Shown: positions 50,233-59,947 of the stretch, one piece after another
How positions within the stretch are numbered: the stretch's first letter is position 1
Layout: every line of letters begins with the position of its first letter
Translations under genes and position numbers: made by a program
Assembly (NCBI GenBank): GCA_900470155.1
Contig: UBZT01000010.1
Span: forward strand, 62,001 to 126,000
Length of the DNA stretch: 64,000 nt
Direction: 5' to 3'
From: Hyphomicrobiales bacterium
Lineage (GTDB): Bacteria; Pseudomonadota; Alphaproteobacteria; Rhizobiales; Rhizobiaceae
Notes under the pieces: model-generated
Told to the model about the DNA's origin: nothing
Databases searched by the model: none
Seen by the model: only the letters and a program-made list of their open reading frames with translations

Positions 50233-50613
50233 TTATCCTACGAATGCGATCTTCAAGATGGCGAAAAGACAGAGAGCGCCCATCAAGACAGCGAAGAATG
50301 TGTTGAGCATCAAAAGCACGAGCTTCGGAATTTCCGCGTGCACGTAGTCTTCGACGATGACCTGCATGCCGAGCTTCATGTGAATGATGCCGGAGATGAC
50401 CACCAGGCCCATGACCACGGCAACCAGCGGGTTTGACAGGGCAGCCGTCACTTCCGCATACGGCGCGCCGCCGTACATCACGAGGAAGATCACGAAAATG
50501 ATAAGGAGCGGAACATTGGCAACGGCCGTGACGCGCTGGCGCCAGAAATGCTCGGTGCCGTCCTTGGCGGATCCAAGACCGCGAACCTTGCCGAGAGGTG
50601 TACGCATATCCAT
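50233..50613 (-). CDS. sdhD: Succinate dehydrogenase membrane anchor, SdhD
   Basis: A 126-residue membrane anchor with three transmembrane helices. The conserved haem/quinone region is [18 protein letters not shown], with the haem b ligand His in IIHMKLG and the Asp-Tyr of the quinone site. The first residues may start at either of two Met codons (MDM). sdhC lies just upstream (12 bases) and sdhA follows after 6 bases. Confidence 0.95.
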   Translation of the reverse strand: MDMRTPLGKVRGLGSAKDGTEHFWRQRVTAVANVPLLIIFVIFLVMYGGAPYAEVTAALSNPLVAVVMGLVVISGIIHMKLGMQVIVEDYVHAEIPKLVLLMLNTFFAVLMGALCLFAILKIAFVG

Positions 50614-50625
50614 GAATTTATCTCC

Positions 50626-51018
50626 TTAGCGCACGATGTAGGCGATGACCCAGATCAGCGCGGTCAGACAGAGCGACACGACGAAGGAGACCTTCACCAG
50701 CTTGGTGGTAAAATGCTTCTCGAAGCCATAGCCGAGATCCCACATGAAATGGCGAAGGCCACTCAGCATGTGATACATCAGCGCCCAAGTGTAGCCGATC
50801 AGGATCAGCTTGCCGATGATCGAGCTCATCGCCCACTGGACCCAGTCGTAATAGACACCACCCGACGCCGTGGCGATCAGCCACCAGGCGACAAGTACGG
50901 TACCAAAATACAGCGCGGCACCGGTGATGCGGTGTAGGATCGACGCCATCATGGTCGGGATTGGCTTGTAAATTTGCAGATGCGGCGACAGAGGCCGGCT
51001 TTTCGTCACATTCGCCAT
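50626..51018 (-). CDS. sdhC: Succinate dehydrogenase cytochrome b556 subunit
   Basis: A 130-residue three-helix subunit. It has the family signature RPLSPHLQIYKP followed by ILHRITGAALYFG (quinone site Ser/Arg) and a haem-ligand His in LSGLRHFMWDLG. It is the first gene of the sdh operon; the promoter must lie in the 288-base gap upstream, which also serves the divergent secreted-protein gene. Confidence 0.96.
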   Translation of the reverse strand: MANVTKSRPLSPHLQIYKPIPTMMASILHRITGAALYFGTVLVAWWLIATASGGVYYDWVQWAMSSIIGKLILIGYTWALMYHMLSGLRHFMWDLGYGFEKHFTTKLVKVSFVVSLCLTALIWVIAYIVR

Positions 51019-51267
51019 CTAAACCTCGCGGCGTTTCGATGCGGTCCGAATTCTCGGAGATCCAATTACAGAATTTGCAGCCCAGATCGGGTGCACTGCA
51101 TCACGGCTTTAATCCTCGTCACCCCGGACGACAAGCACATTCGCTTGACGTTTTCAATTTAATCGATTCGGGTCGATAGAACTTTAGCCTAGTCAGCACA
51201 CCAATATCCCCCTTACGAAAAAACGACGTCGGCGGATGACTTTAGCAACTGTATGCGGCATTGTGCG

Positions 51268-51283
51268 TTAACGTTACGTTAAC
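51268..51283 (+). promoter_or_regulatory. Perfect CtrA-type box TTAA-N7-TTAAC
   Basis: TTAACGTTACGTTAAC matches the full CtrA consensus TTAA-N7-TTAAC and is the core of a 7-bp palindrome (GTTAACG-TTA-CGTTAAC, 51267-51283). It ends 23 bases before the start codon of the secreted protein at 51307. It lies in the 288-base sdhC/51307 divergent region, the longest gene-free stretch in the window. Nothing else clear was seen there. CtrA is the alphaproteobacterial cell-cycle regulator; so close to the start, the box could activate or repress. Confidence 0.65.
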
Positions 51284-51306
51284 CAGGCTGCAAAGGAGCG
51301 CGCCCC

Positions 51307-51669
51307 ATGACGGTCTATCGGTTCACGCTGGCGGGTGCGGCTGCCATCGCAACGATCGCAATCTCCACTGCATCCATGGCCGGAGACTATCGCCAACACG
51401 GTCATCATAACCGGTCTCATCACAACCAGTCTCAGGCCGTGATCGGCGGCAACGGGCTTCCTTCGGTGGTACCGGGTGTCGGCACCTTTGCCGGAAGCAT
51501 CGCGGCTGTCCGCATCAAGGGCAGTGGAATCTATTTCTATCGCGATGGCGCAGCCAGGCCTGCCGTCGTGTCCTACAAGGCGCCCAAGGCGCGGATCATC
51601 GAGATTTCAGAGGATGCGCCGGATGCCGCCTGCTCGTTTGAAGCCGGCGTCTGCGTGATTCGTCCCTGA
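51307..51669 (+). CDS. Small secreted His-rich protein
   Basis: A 120-residue protein with a clear signal peptide (LAGAAAIATIAISTASMA, cleavage before GDYR). The mature N-terminus is rich in His and Asn (QHGHHNRSHHNQSQ), which suggests metal binding. The rest is a compact domain with GSGIYFYRDGAA and two C-terminal Cys residues (DAACSFEAGVCVIRP) that could form a disulfide. I do not recognise a family. AAAGGAG lies 8 bases before the ATG. A CtrA-type box upstream suggests cell-cycle-linked expression. Confidence 0.78.
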   Translation: MTVYRFTLAGAAAIATIAISTASMAGDYRQHGHHNRSHHNQSQAVIGGNGLPSVVPGVGTFAGSIAAVRIKGSGIYFYRDGAARPAVVSYKAPKARIIEISEDAPDAACSFEAGVCVIRP

Positions 51670-51694
51670 ACCTGCCGACCCGGATCAAATCACC

Positions 51695-52339
51695 TCAGAC
51701 AAACCGCCAAACGGTGGTTTTCTTCACTTCGCTGTCTTCCAGCACCCGCGTGACCGGCACCTGATAGGTGGCAAGCTCCTCCAGATGCTCGGTCGGCCGG
51801 TAACTCCGGCCCGGATCGCCGACAAGGACCATCGTGCCGGAGGCGGCCAGCCGACCGAACCAAGCCTTCAGCGCGGCGGCAAAATCCCCGTCGTAAAACA
51901 CATCTCCAGCCAGAACGACATCCGCATCCACCGACATGCCGATCAGGTCGTCATTGGTGAAATCGAGCGCCACGCCATTGACCGCGGCATTCAGCCGCAC
52001 GGCATTTTTCGCCCACGGATCGATATCTGCGGCGACCACATCGGAAGCCCCTGCCATCGCCGCAGCAATCGCCACAAGGCCGGAGCCGCTGGCGAAATCG
52101 AGAACCCGCTTGCCGCGCACGGTTTCGGGATGATCCAGAATATAGCGCGCGAGCCCTTGCCCGCCGGCCCAGGCAAACGCCCAGAACGGCGGCGGCAGGC
52201 CGATCGCCTCAAGATCAGCCTCGGTCTTCAGCCACAGGTCGTGAACCTCGCTCGCCAGATGCAGCCGGATTTCCGGCACATGCGGCGGCGCAAGCAGACT
52301 TGTATTGTCGAGGATGAAACGCTCGGGATCTGTTTTCAA
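51695..52339 (-). CDS. ETF-beta lysine methyltransferase-like SAM methyltransferase (METTL20 type)
   Basis: A 214-residue class I methyltransferase with the SAM motif VLDFASGSGLVAIAAA and the post-I acidic residue in AADIDPW. DVVLAGDVFYDGDFA is the seven-beta-strand motif of the METTL20 family, with a D-x-F-Y in place of the common D-x-x-Y. From published work I recall that the Agrobacterium member of this family methylates ETF beta and ribosomal protein L7/L12. The start is a TTG 4 bases after the EVE stop, so translation is probably coupled. It is last in the tsaD operon. Confidence 0.82.
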   Translation of the reverse strand: MKTDPERFILDNTSLLAPPHVPEIRLHLASEVHDLWLKTEADLEAIGLPPPFWAFAWAGGQGLARYILDHPETVRGKRVLDFASGSGLVAIAAAMAGASDVVAADIDPWAKNAVRLNAAVNGVALDFTNDDLIGMSVDADVVLAGDVFYDGDFAAALKAWFGRLAASGTMVLVGDPGRSYRPTEHLEELATYQVPVTRVLEDSEVKKTTVWRFV

Positions 52340-52343
52340 AGGC

Positions 52344-52775
52344 TCAGACCGGCGGGTTTTCCAGCCCGCCCATGCGGCAGACCTCGAAATATTCCTCTTC
52401 CGTCACCGGCTGAACCGAAAGCCGCATGGATGTGACCAGCGCCATCTTTTCCAGCGCCGAACTTGCCTTCACGTCTTTCAGCGAGACGGGCTTCGGCATG
52501 TCGCAGACAGCCCGGATGTCGACGCAGTCCCAGCGGGCATCGCCTTCGGCGGTGGAATCCGGATGCGACAGGGCACAGACCTCGACGATACCGACGACTT
52601 CGAGCCCTTCGTTCGAATGATAGAAGAAGCCCTTGTCGCCGATCTTCATCGCCCGCATGTTGTTGCGCGCCAGATAGTTGCGCACGCCGGTCCATTCGGT
52701 ACCGGCAGCACCCGCATCTTTCTGCATCTGCCAGGACCACTTGAACGGCTCGGACTTGTAGAGCCAGAATGCCAT
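52344..52775 (-). CDS. EVE domain protein
   Basis: A 143-residue EVE-domain protein (PUA-like fold). It begins AFWLYKSEPFKWSW and contains TEWTGVRNYLARNNMRAMKIGD and FFYHSN, the hallmark residues of the family. EVE domains bind modified bases in DNA or RNA. Here it is a stand-alone copy in a housekeeping operon, not a fusion to a nuclease, so a role in RNA modification reading or stress is more likely than defence. The start is the ATG at 52775, four bases after the YciI stop. Confidence 0.9.
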   Translation of the reverse strand: MAFWLYKSEPFKWSWQMQKDAGAAGTEWTGVRNYLARNNMRAMKIGDKGFFYHSNEGLEVVGIVEVCALSHPDSTAEGDARWDCVDIRAVCDMPKPVSLKDVKASSALEKMALVTSMRLSVQPVTEEEYFEVCRMGGLENPPV

Positions 52776-52779
52776 GGGC

Positions 52780-53073
52780 TTACGCCTCCGGGTTGTTGAA
52801 GACCCAGTTATAGGGCTTGATCTCGACGCTCTCGAACAGGCCGGCCTTGGCATAGGGATCCTGGGCTGCGAGAGCCTTGGCGTCCTCCAAGCTGTCGGCC
52901 GCGATCAGCAGCATCGAACCGCAGGGCTTGCCATCGCTGTCGAGGAACGGGCCGCCGATCTTGAGCGTGCCGGCAGCATTCAGGCCGTTCAGCCATTCCA
53001 CATGCGGCGGGCGCGTTTCCATTCTGAGGTTGAGATGACCGGGCTTGTCGGCGCAAATGACGGCAAACAGCAT
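52780..53073 (-). CDS. YciI family protein
   Basis: A 97-residue YciI-like protein of ferredoxin-like fold, with FAVICADKPG, RPPHVEWLNGL and a C-terminal VEIKPYNWVF. The conserved His in RPPHVEW and Asp in AAQDPYAKAGL are the proposed active site of the family. Its biochemical activity is unproven. It lies between gpsA and the EVE gene with short gaps. Confidence 0.92.
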   Translation of the reverse strand: MLFAVICADKPGHLNLRMETRPPHVEWLNGLNAAGTLKIGGPFLDSDGKPCGSMLLIAADSLEDAKALAAQDPYAKAGLFESVEIKPYNWVFNNPEA

Positions 53074-53095
53074 GAAACGCTCCTTCGCGATGGGT

Positions 53096-54085
53096 TTATT
53101 CAGTGGTGATCGGACGTGACATCAACTGCGTGATCACGGTTGGAATATCAAGACGTCCATCGATGATCGCCGCCACCGCCTGGGTGATCGGCATCGAGAC
53201 ATTCAGGCCTTCGGCCAGACGGGCGGCAACGGTCGCGGCAAAGGCGCCTTCGACCAGCGGACCATTCCCCGCCGCCATATCCTCGCCACGGCCGAGGCCG
53301 ATGCCGAAGCGCAGGTTGCGCGACTGGTGACTTGTCGCCGTCAGCACGAGGTCTCCCAGGCCGGACAGGCCGCGCACGGTATCGCCGCGCCCGCCCATCG
53401 CCTCGACCAGGCGCGACATTTCCGCAAGCCCACGCGCGATCAGCGCGGCCCGGGCCGAATCGCCCAAGCCCATGCCTTCGACCACACCACAGGCGATCGC
53501 CAGCACGTTTTTCAACGCACCGCCAAGCTGCACGCCGACCCGGTCGTCCGAGGCATAGAGCCGGAATGTCTTGCCGGAGATCGCCTTTGCCAGCCGTTCG
53601 GCGATGGCAAGATCGGCGGCCGCGAGCGCCATTGCGGTGGGCAGTCCCTTGGCGATATCGGCGGCAAAGCCGGGACCGGACAGCACCGCAATCGGATGAT
53701 CGGGAAGGGCCTCTTCCAGGACGTCGGTCAGAAGTCGGGCGGTCTGCTTTTCGATACCCTTGGCGCAGATCACGACGGGCACATCCCGGCCGAGGTGAGG
53801 ACCATAGGCATGTGCCGCATCGACCTGCGCCTGCGACGGCATGGAAAACAGCACGATGTCGGCGTCCGCGATACCCTCCGGCTGCGACGAATAGCGCAGG
53901 GCTGCCGGCAGCCGGATGCCTGGCAAGGCCGCCTCATGGACGCCGGACGCCGCCAGATCCGCCATCAGCGAAGCGTCGCGGCCGACAAGCACGACATCCG
54001 CCCGGCCCTCTTGCGCCATGACCGCCGCGAGCGCCGTGCCGAAAGCGCCGGCACCGATAACCGCAATCCGGTCATTCCCGCTCAT
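53096..54085 (-). CDS. gpsA: Glycerol-3-phosphate dehydrogenase (NAD(P)+)
   Basis: A 329-residue GpsA that makes sn-glycerol 3-phosphate from dihydroxyacetone phosphate for phospholipid synthesis. It has the Rossmann motif [14 protein letters not shown], the SGPGFA segment and the catalytic Lys in [14 protein letters not shown]. Its ATG overlaps the tsaD stop (ATGA), so it is translationally coupled to tsaD. Confidence 0.96.
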   Translation of the reverse strand: MSGNDRIAVIGAGAFGTALAAVMAQEGRADVVLVGRDASLMADLAASGVHEAALPGIRLPAALRYSSQPEGIADADIVLFSMPSQAQVDAAHAYGPHLGRDVPVVICAKGIEKQTARLLTDVLEEALPDHPIAVLSGPGFAADIAKGLPTAMALAAADLAIAERLAKAISGKTFRLYASDDRVGVQLGGALKNVLAIACGVVEGMGLGDSARAALIARGLAEMSRLVEAMGGRGDTVRGLSGLGDLVLTATSHQSRNLRFGIGLGRGEDMAAGNGPLVEGAFAATVAARLAEGLNVSMPITQAVAAIIDGRLDIPTVITQLMSRPITTE

Positions 54086-55176
54086 GCCTTGGCTCCGCGT
54101 TTGCCATAGGCAAGCAAGGCCTGGGCGCCGGCATCCAGCGGCCAGCGCGAACGCGGCGCGACATTCAGATCGTCGGGGGCCATCCCGAGCGCCATGCGCT
54201 CAAGGCCCGCCCAGGCGATCATCACGGCATTGTCGGTACACAGGTGATGCGGAGGGGCGACGAAGCGGAATCGGTGCTGGGCGCACAATTCATCCAGGGT
54301 GCGGCGCACCTCCTGGTTGGCGGCAACCCCACCGGCCACGACCAGCGCCGGTTCGACCGCATCGGGATAGGTCTCATGGAAACGCTGCAGCCCTCGGCCG
54401 ATACGGTCCATCAGCGTGCGCGAGATCGCGCGCTGGAACGAGGCGCAGATATCGGCAATATCCTGGTCGCTGACAGGCGCAATGCCTTCGGCCGCCTGCC
54501 GCACGGCGGTCTTCAGACCCGAAAACGAAAAGTCGAGCCGGGCTTCGCCGACCAGCGGTCTAGGAAAGGCGAACCGCTTGGCATTGCCGGTGGCGGCCGC
54601 ACGCTCGACGGCCGGTCCACCCGGATAAGGCAGGCCCAAAAGCTTGGCGGTCTTGTCGAATGCCTCACCCAGCGCATCGTCGATCGTCGTGCCCCAGCGC
54701 TCATAGTCGCCGACACCCTTGACCAGCACCAGCTGCGTATGACCGCCGGAGACCAGCAGCATGAGATAGGGGAAAACCACACCATCGGTCAGCCGCGCCG
54801 TCAGCGCATGGCCTTCCAGATGGTTGATGGCATAGAGCGGCTTGCCGGAGGCGCGCGCCATCGCCTTGCCGGTCATCAGTCCGACCAGCAGACCGCCGAT
54901 CAGGCCCGGACCGGAAGTCGCCGCGATCGCATCGACATCGGCAAGCGTGATGCCGGCGCGGGTCAGCGCCTCTTCGATCAGCGTATCGAGAGCTTCGACA
55001 TGCGCACGCGCTGCAATTTCCGGCACGACGCCGCCATAGGCACTGTGTTCGTCCAGCTGGCTGAGAACCACGTCGGCATCCGTGACGGCGGTCCCGTCTG
55101 GAAGACGTGTGACCACTGCGGCAGCCGTTTCGTCACAGCTGGTTTCGAGACCGAGAATACGGAGTTGCGACGTCAT
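54082..55176 (-). CDS. tsaD: tRNA N6-adenosine threonylcarbamoyltransferase TsaD
   Basis: A 364-residue TsaD (Gcp/Kae1), needed for t6A37 on tRNAs that read ANN codons. Metal-ligand His residues are in the [12 protein letters not shown] motif; the N-terminus [12 protein letters not shown], the [10 protein letters not shown] segment and [10 protein letters not shown] are conserved. First gene of tsaD-gpsA-yciI-EVE-methyltransferase, divergent from hemC with 73 bases between them. Confidence 0.97.
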   Translation of the reverse strand: MTSQLRILGLETSCDETAAAVVTRLPDGTAVTDADVVLSQLDEHSAYGGVVPEIAARAHVEALDTLIEEALTRAGITLADVDAIAATSGPGLIGGLLVGLMTGKAMARASGKPLYAINHLEGHALTARLTDGVVFPYLMLLVSGGHTQLVLVKGVGDYERWGTTIDDALGEAFDKTAKLLGLPYPGGPAVERAAATGNAKRFAFPRPLVGEARLDFSFSGLKTAVRQAAEGIAPVSDQDIADICASFQRAISRTLMDRIGRGLQRFHETYPDAVEPALVVAGGVAANQEVRRTLDELCAQHRFRFVAPPHHLCTDNAVMIAWAGLERMALGMAPDDLNVAPRSRWPLDAGAQALLAYGKRGAKA

Positions 55177-55249
55177 GGACCCTGTTCATTGATTGCGGTT
55201 GCCGGGAAACCGGTCTACGAGGACTGTCGGTAACAACGGATCTGATCGG

Positions 55250-56179
55250 ATGCAAACAAAACCTTTTCGCATTGGCACTCGCGGAAGTCCGCTGGCGCTT
55301 GTCCAGGCTTACGAGACACGCGATCGCCTGATGCAGGCTCACAATCTGCCGGAAGAGATGTTCGAGATCGTCGTCCTGTCGACCATGGGCGACCGGATTA
55401 CCGATCGTTCCCTGTCGGAAATCGGCGGCAAGGGGCTTTTCACCGAGGAACTGGAAGAACAACTGATTTCGGGCGCATTGGATATTGCCGTGCACTGTTC
55501 GAAGGACATGCCGACAAAGCTGCCGGACGGTCTCTATCTTTCCGCCTTCCTGCCGCGCGAGGATGTGCGAGACGCCGTCATCGGCCGCACGGCTCCGACC
55601 CTCGAGGAACTCCCGCATGGCGCAACGGTCGGTTCATCATCGTTGCGCCGCCAGGCGCTGATCCGCCGATTGCGGCCCGACATCAAGGTCATCACATTCC
55701 GCGGTCTCGTCGACACACGGCTGCGCAAGCTTGCGGACGGCGAAGTAGATGCGACACTGCTCGCCTTGGCCGGCCTCAAGCGCCTCGGCAAGCCGGATAT
55801 CCCGACGCAGCTGCTCGACCCTACCGACTTTCCGCCGGCACCTGCCCAGGGCGCGATCTGCATCGAGAGCCGGATCGGCGACACTCGCATCAACGAACTG
55901 CTTGACGCCATCAACGATCGCCCGACATCAGATGCAGTCACTTGCGAGCGGGCCTTCCTGAGCGCGCTTGACGGCTCCTGCCGCACGCCGATCGGCGGCC
56001 TGGCCACCATCGATGGCGATGAGCTTCGTTTTTCGGGAACGATCCTGACACCGGACGGCAGCCAGTCCTTCGACATCACCGCAGAAGGCCATGTCTCGGA
56101 CGCCACGAAGCTTGGCCGAGAGGCCGGCGAAGCAATCCGCTTCAAAGCCGGCAGCAGCTTCTTCTCCAGTTGGAGTTGA
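55250..56179 (+). CDS. hemC: Hydroxymethylbilane synthase (porphobilinogen deaminase)
   Basis: A 309-residue HemC that polymerises porphobilinogen to hydroxymethylbilane. The N-terminus [13 protein letters not shown], the [11 protein letters not shown] segment and the dipyrromethane-cofactor Cys in [11 protein letters not shown] are present. The ATG at 55250 gives the standard N-terminus ([13 protein letters not shown]). It heads the hemC-hemD-mitofilin-hemY operon. Confidence 0.97.
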   Translation: MQTKPFRIGTRGSPLALVQAYETRDRLMQAHNLPEEMFEIVVLSTMGDRITDRSLSEIGGKGLFTEELEEQLISGALDIAVHCSKDMPTKLPDGLYLSAFLPREDVRDAVIGRTAPTLEELPHGATVGSSSLRRQALIRRLRPDIKVITFRGLVDTRLRKLADGEVDATLLALAGLKRLGKPDIPTQLLDPTDFPPAPAQGAICIESRIGDTRINELLDAINDRPTSDAVTCERAFLSALDGSCRTPIGGLATIDGDELRFSGTILTPDGSQSFDITAEGHVSDATKLGREAGEAIRFKAGSSFFSSWS

Positions 56180-56183
56180 ATCC

Positions 56184-56909
56184 ATGCGCGTTCTGGTGAC
56201 GCGACCCGAGCCGTCAGCGGAGAGCACCGCAGCCCAGCTCCTGCAACGCGGCCACCAGCCGGTGCTCCTGCCGCTGATGCGGGCCCATCACCAGCCCGAG
56301 GCACTTCGCCAGGCCTTGGCGGATGTATCGCATCTCCCCAGCTCCCTCATCGTCACCAGTGCCGAGGCGATGCGTGTCCTGGCCGGCGCCAGCTTGGATC
56401 TGTCGCCCCTGCTGGCACTGCGCCTGTTCGCCGTCGGTACGACGACAGCCGAGGCTGCCGGCAATCTCGGCTTTACCCGTGTCACCATCGGCGGTGGCGA
56501 TGGTGAGGCCTTGGCCGATTGCATTCTGGCCGACGATAAAACCGAACCAGACGGGCAGATTTTGTACCTGGCAGGCACGCCGCGATCATCTTCTTTGGAA
56601 GAAAAGCTAATTTCCGCCAATGTGAACCTCGCCGTCGCGGAATGCTACCGGATGCTGCCGGTCGATCACCACGCAGAGAGGCTCAAAGCCGCCCTCGATC
56701 CGTTGCCGGATGTTGTCCTGCTTTATTCGGCTGAAACCGCCCGGCATTTTCTCTCCCTACCCCCCGTGGCTAAAGACACCGGACGGATCAAGGCCCTGCG
56801 CCTTTTGTGCCTGAGCGAGAAGATTGCCGAGACCTTGCCCGCCGATCTTCGTCCCATGGCCGCCTGGCCCCCGGAGCCGCGTGAGGATCTTCTTCTCGAT
56901 CTCATCTGA
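56184..56909 (+). CDS. hemD: Uroporphyrinogen-III synthase
   Basis: A 241-residue HemD that closes hydroxymethylbilane to uroporphyrinogen III. The family is weakly conserved; here it is supported by the N-terminal MRVLVTRPEPSAEST, a segment TSAEAMRVLAG, the LYLAGTPRSSSLEEKL region and AVAECYRMLPV. It starts four bases after hemC, which clinches the call. Confidence 0.93.
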   Translation: MRVLVTRPEPSAESTAAQLLQRGHQPVLLPLMRAHHQPEALRQALADVSHLPSSLIVTSAEAMRVLAGASLDLSPLLALRLFAVGTTTAEAAGNLGFTRVTIGGGDGEALADCILADDKTEPDGQILYLAGTPRSSSLEEKLISANVNLAVAECYRMLPVDHHAERLKAALDPLPDVVLLYSAETARHFLSLPPVAKDTGRIKALRLLCLSEKIAETLPADLRPMAAWPPEPREDLLLDLI

Positions 56910-56999
56910 AGGTCGCAGCCGCTAAATCCATCTTCACCCTTTCCTTCCAGAGACTGACTGACTACGTTTATGTCGATGCTGGGAAATGAAGAGGTTGCC

Positions 57000-58316
57000 A
57001 TGGTTTCCGGAAAGCCACCCCGCCGATCGAAGTCCTCGGACGATCCGGTCACGATTGACCTGTCGGCAGAGGAAACCGGCGCGCCAACCACCGCTGCAGA
57101 CGCAGTCGCCACCTCTGACACGGTTTCAGATGACGAGCCGATGTCTGTCGATGTCCCCGTAACGCCTGTCGACGATGCTGAACCGATCGGCATCCAGGCC
57201 GAGCCACCGGCCCCCGAGCCGGAAGCAGAGCCATTGCCAATACCAGAGCCAGAACCGATGCCATATCCGTCCGATGAGGAGACGGTTGCACAACCCGCTG
57301 CCTCATCCCGTGTACAGACCCACCAGTCACCGGCCACATCGACGCTGATTGCCTCGGGTATCTTTGGTGGTCTGGTTGCCCTGGCACTCGCCGGCAGCAT
57401 GCAATATGCGGGCATCGTCCCGGGAATTGGCCCAGAGCAAACAAGCGCTGCAGCACCGGCCGACAACACTGAACTCCAGGCCCTGAAGGCCGAAGTGGCG
57501 CGCCTTGCAGCGGCACAGTCCGCACCGGTAGCCGACAGCGGACTGGCCAACCAAGAACTGGCCGACCGCGTGGCCGCACTGGAAGCCTCCGTTCAAGCCG
57601 CCAGCTCGGCCACGCCGCCAATCGATGCGGCAGCACTCAACGAACTCAATGCCCAAATTACCCTCTCCAAGGATGCCATCGCCGCCTTGCGCAGCGATGT
57701 CGCCAGCAATGCCGAAGCACTGAACCAGAGCGAGGCGCGTCTGGCCGAAGCGGAAAAGAAGATCGAAGAACCGCGCAACGACGTGGAAATGGCCCGTGCC
57801 ATCGCGCTGGCCGGCTTGAAGACTGCCATCGATCGCGGTGGTCCCTTCATGTCCGAACTGGACGCACTGAGAAGCGTCGCACCGGATGATCCCGCCGTGC
57901 AGTCGCTTTCGCCCATGGCAGCGACCGGCATTCCCTCGCGCGCCGATCTTGCCAATGGTTTTGGCAAGACGGCCGACGCGATCCTAGCGGCGATACATCA
58001 GCCCGATCCGGATCAGGGCATTGCCGACCGTCTGCTGTCCGGCGCTTTGTCGGTGATCAAGGTTCGCCCCGTCGGCAACATCGAGGGTGAAACGCCGGAA
58101 GCCATCGTTGCCCGCATCGAGAACAAGCTTCAGAACGGCGACCTGAAAGGCGCCTCCCTCGAATGGCAAACGTTGCCCGAAGCCGGCAAATCCGCCTCGG
58201 CGGACTTCGCCACGACGTTGAACAAACGGGTCGAGGTCGAAGCCACGATCGGTGCAGCCCTTGCCAGCACCGTTGGCGGGGCATCTGCCGGGACAACCGG
58301 CGGGACGGGAGGCTGA
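57000..58316 (+). CDS. Mitofilin/Mic60-like membrane protein (COG4223)
   Basis: A 438-residue alphaproteobacterial Mic60/mitofilin homologue. An acidic, Pro/Glu-rich N-terminus (residues 1-110) precedes one transmembrane helix (about 114-139), a coiled coil (about 150-260) and a C-terminal mitofilin-like helical domain. Alphaproteobacterial Mic60 in the haem operon next to hemC/hemD/hemY is described in the literature and is related to the mitochondrial crista-shaping protein. It would sit in the inner membrane and shape or tether it from the periplasm. The ATG at 57000 is chosen because GAGG lies five bases upstream; an ATG ten codons earlier has no ribosome site. Confidence 0.85.
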   Translation: MVSGKPPRRSKSSDDPVTIDLSAEETGAPTTAADAVATSDTVSDDEPMSVDVPVTPVDDAEPIGIQAEPPAPEPEAEPLPIPEPEPMPYPSDEETVAQPAASSRVQTHQSPATSTLIASGIFGGLVALALAGSMQYAGIVPGIGPEQTSAAAPADNTELQALKAEVARLAAAQSAPVADSGLANQELADRVAALEASVQAASSATPPIDAAALNELNAQITLSKDAIAALRSDVASNAEALNQSEARLAEAEKKIEEPRNDVEMARAIALAGLKTAIDRGGPFMSELDALRSVAPDDPAVQSLSPMAATGIPSRADLANGFGKTADAILAAIHQPDPDQGIADRLLSGALSVIKVRPVGNIEGETPEAIVARIENKLQNGDLKGASLEWQTLPEAGKSASADFATTLNKRVEVEATIGAALASTVGGASAGTTGGTGG

Positions 58317-58320
58317 GATC

Positions 58321-59937
58321 ATGGCGATAGTTATAAAAATCCTGTTCTTTTTCATCACCATTCTCGTTCTCGGCTTCGGCTTCTCCTGGCTGGCCGATCG
58401 ACCCGGATCCCTGTCGATCATCTGGGAAGGCCAGCTGATCGAGATGAGCCTGATGGTTGCCGCCACGATCGTGATCGGCATCGTGGCTATCGTGATGGCC
58501 TTCTGGTGGCTGTTTCGTACGCTCTGGACCTCGCCCCATTCCGTCCGCCGCTACTTCCGCGCCCGCACCCGTGACCGTGGCTACCAGGCGCTTTCCACCG
58601 GGTTGATTGCCGCCGGCTCTGGCAATGCCATCCTTGCCCGCAAGATGAGTGCCCGCGCCCGCGGTCTTCTGCGCGCCGACCAGGAGCCGCTGATCCTGGT
58701 GTTGGATGCCCAGGCGGCCATAATCGAAGGCCGCCACGACGAGGCACGGCGGATTTTCCAGCAGATGTCGGAGGATCCCGAAACCAAGGAACTCGGCCTG
58801 CGCGGTCTCTATGTCGAGGCAAGCCGCCTGGGCGCCCATGAGGCTGCCCGGCAATATGCAGAAACAGCCGCCGAGAAGGCCCCCTATTTGCCTTGGGCTG
58901 CCAAGGCGACGCTGGAATATCGCTGCCGCGCCGGTCACTGGGACGATGCCATCCGTCTGCTCGACCAGCAGAGGGTCGCCCATGTTCTGGACCGCCACGA
59001 GGCTGACCGTTTGAAGGCAGTGCTGTTGACCGCCAAGGCTGAGGACCAGTTCGAGGGCGAGCCGGCGGCCGCCCGCGATCATGCCCTGAAGGCGCTGAAG
59101 CTTGCCAAGGACCTCGTCCCGGCGGCCATCATCGCATCCAAGGCCTATCTGCGGGAAGACAATCTGCGCAAGGCGGCCAGTACCCTGGAGCAGGTCTGGA
59201 AGCTATCGCCACATCCTGAAATCGCCCAGGCCTATGTCAGGGCCAGAAGCGGCGACAGTGCTGTCGATCGTCTCAAAAGAGCTGAAAAGCTTGAATCCTT
59301 GAAGCCGAACAATATCGAATCCCTGCTGGCCGTTGCCGAGGCCGCGCTCGATGCGCAGGAGTTCGGCAAGGCACGCGCCAAGGCAGAGGCGGCCGCCCGG
59401 ATCGAATCACGCGAGCGCGTCTACCTGCTGCTCGCCGATATCGAGGAGGCCGAGACTGGCGACCAGGGCAGGATACGCCATTGGATGGGCCAGGCGGTCA
59501 AGGCGGCACGCGATCCCGCATGGGTGGCGGACGGCCACGTCTCCGAACGCTGGATGCCTGTCTCGCCAGTCACCGGCCGCCTGGACGCCTTCGAATGGAA
59601 GGTACCCTTCGATCAACTTGAGGGGCCTGTCGAGGAGGGTTATGTCTCAGGCGCCGAAAGGGCATTGGGAACGCTGCCGCCGATCGCAGCAAGAGATCCG
59701 GCACCGGCACACGCATCACGGGTCGTCGACGGCGAGCAATTCAATGTCGTCGAAGAAAAATCGAAGGCTGTGGCAAACGTCACATCGGCCACACCTGTTC
59801 CCGCAGCGCTTACGGAACAAAAGGTCAAACCGGACGTCATAGCGGAGCCGTTCTTCGGTCGTCCACCCGATGACCCCGGCGTCAAAGATCCGCACAACGC
59901 AGGCACGGAAGCAAAGACCCGGCTCAAACTTTTCTGA
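58321..59937 (+). CDS. hemY: HemY-like TPR membrane protein
   Basis: A 538-residue protein with an N-terminal HemY domain holding two transmembrane helices (IVIKILFFFITILVLGFGF and a second at LMVAATIVIGIVAIVMAFW). Tetratricopeptide-like helical repeats follow from about residue 100 to 400, and a low-complexity C-terminal tail. This is the HemY_N family of proteobacterial haem operons, not the unrelated Bacillus protoporphyrinogen oxidase HemY. Its exact role is unclear; a scaffold for haem enzymes or membrane proteins is proposed. It starts four bases after the mitofilin gene. Confidence 0.9.
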   Translation: MAIVIKILFFFITILVLGFGFSWLADRPGSLSIIWEGQLIEMSLMVAATIVIGIVAIVMAFWWLFRTLWTSPHSVRRYFRARTRDRGYQALSTGLIAAGSGNAILARKMSARARGLLRADQEPLILVLDAQAAIIEGRHDEARRIFQQMSEDPETKELGLRGLYVEASRLGAHEAARQYAETAAEKAPYLPWAAKATLEYRCRAGHWDDAIRLLDQQRVAHVLDRHEADRLKAVLLTAKAEDQFEGEPAAARDHALKALKLAKDLVPAAIIASKAYLREDNLRKAASTLEQVWKLSPHPEIAQAYVRARSGDSAVDRLKRAEKLESLKPNNIESLLAVAEAALDAQEFGKARAKAEAAARIESRERVYLLLADIEEAETGDQGRIRHWMGQAVKAARDPAWVADGHVSERWMPVSPVTGRLDAFEWKVPFDQLEGPVEEGYVSGAERALGTLPPIAARDPAPAHASRVVDGEQFNVVEEKSKAVANVTSATPVPAALTEQKVKPDVIAEPFFGRPPDDPGVKDPHNAGTEAKTRLKLF

Positions 59938-59947
59938 TAGGATTTCC

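Noticed and set aside
52344..52775. EVE-domain protein as part of a defence system
   Set aside because: It is a stand-alone copy in the tsaD-gpsA housekeeping operon with no nuclease or methyltransferase-restriction partner; the neighbouring methyltransferase is a protein-lysine type.
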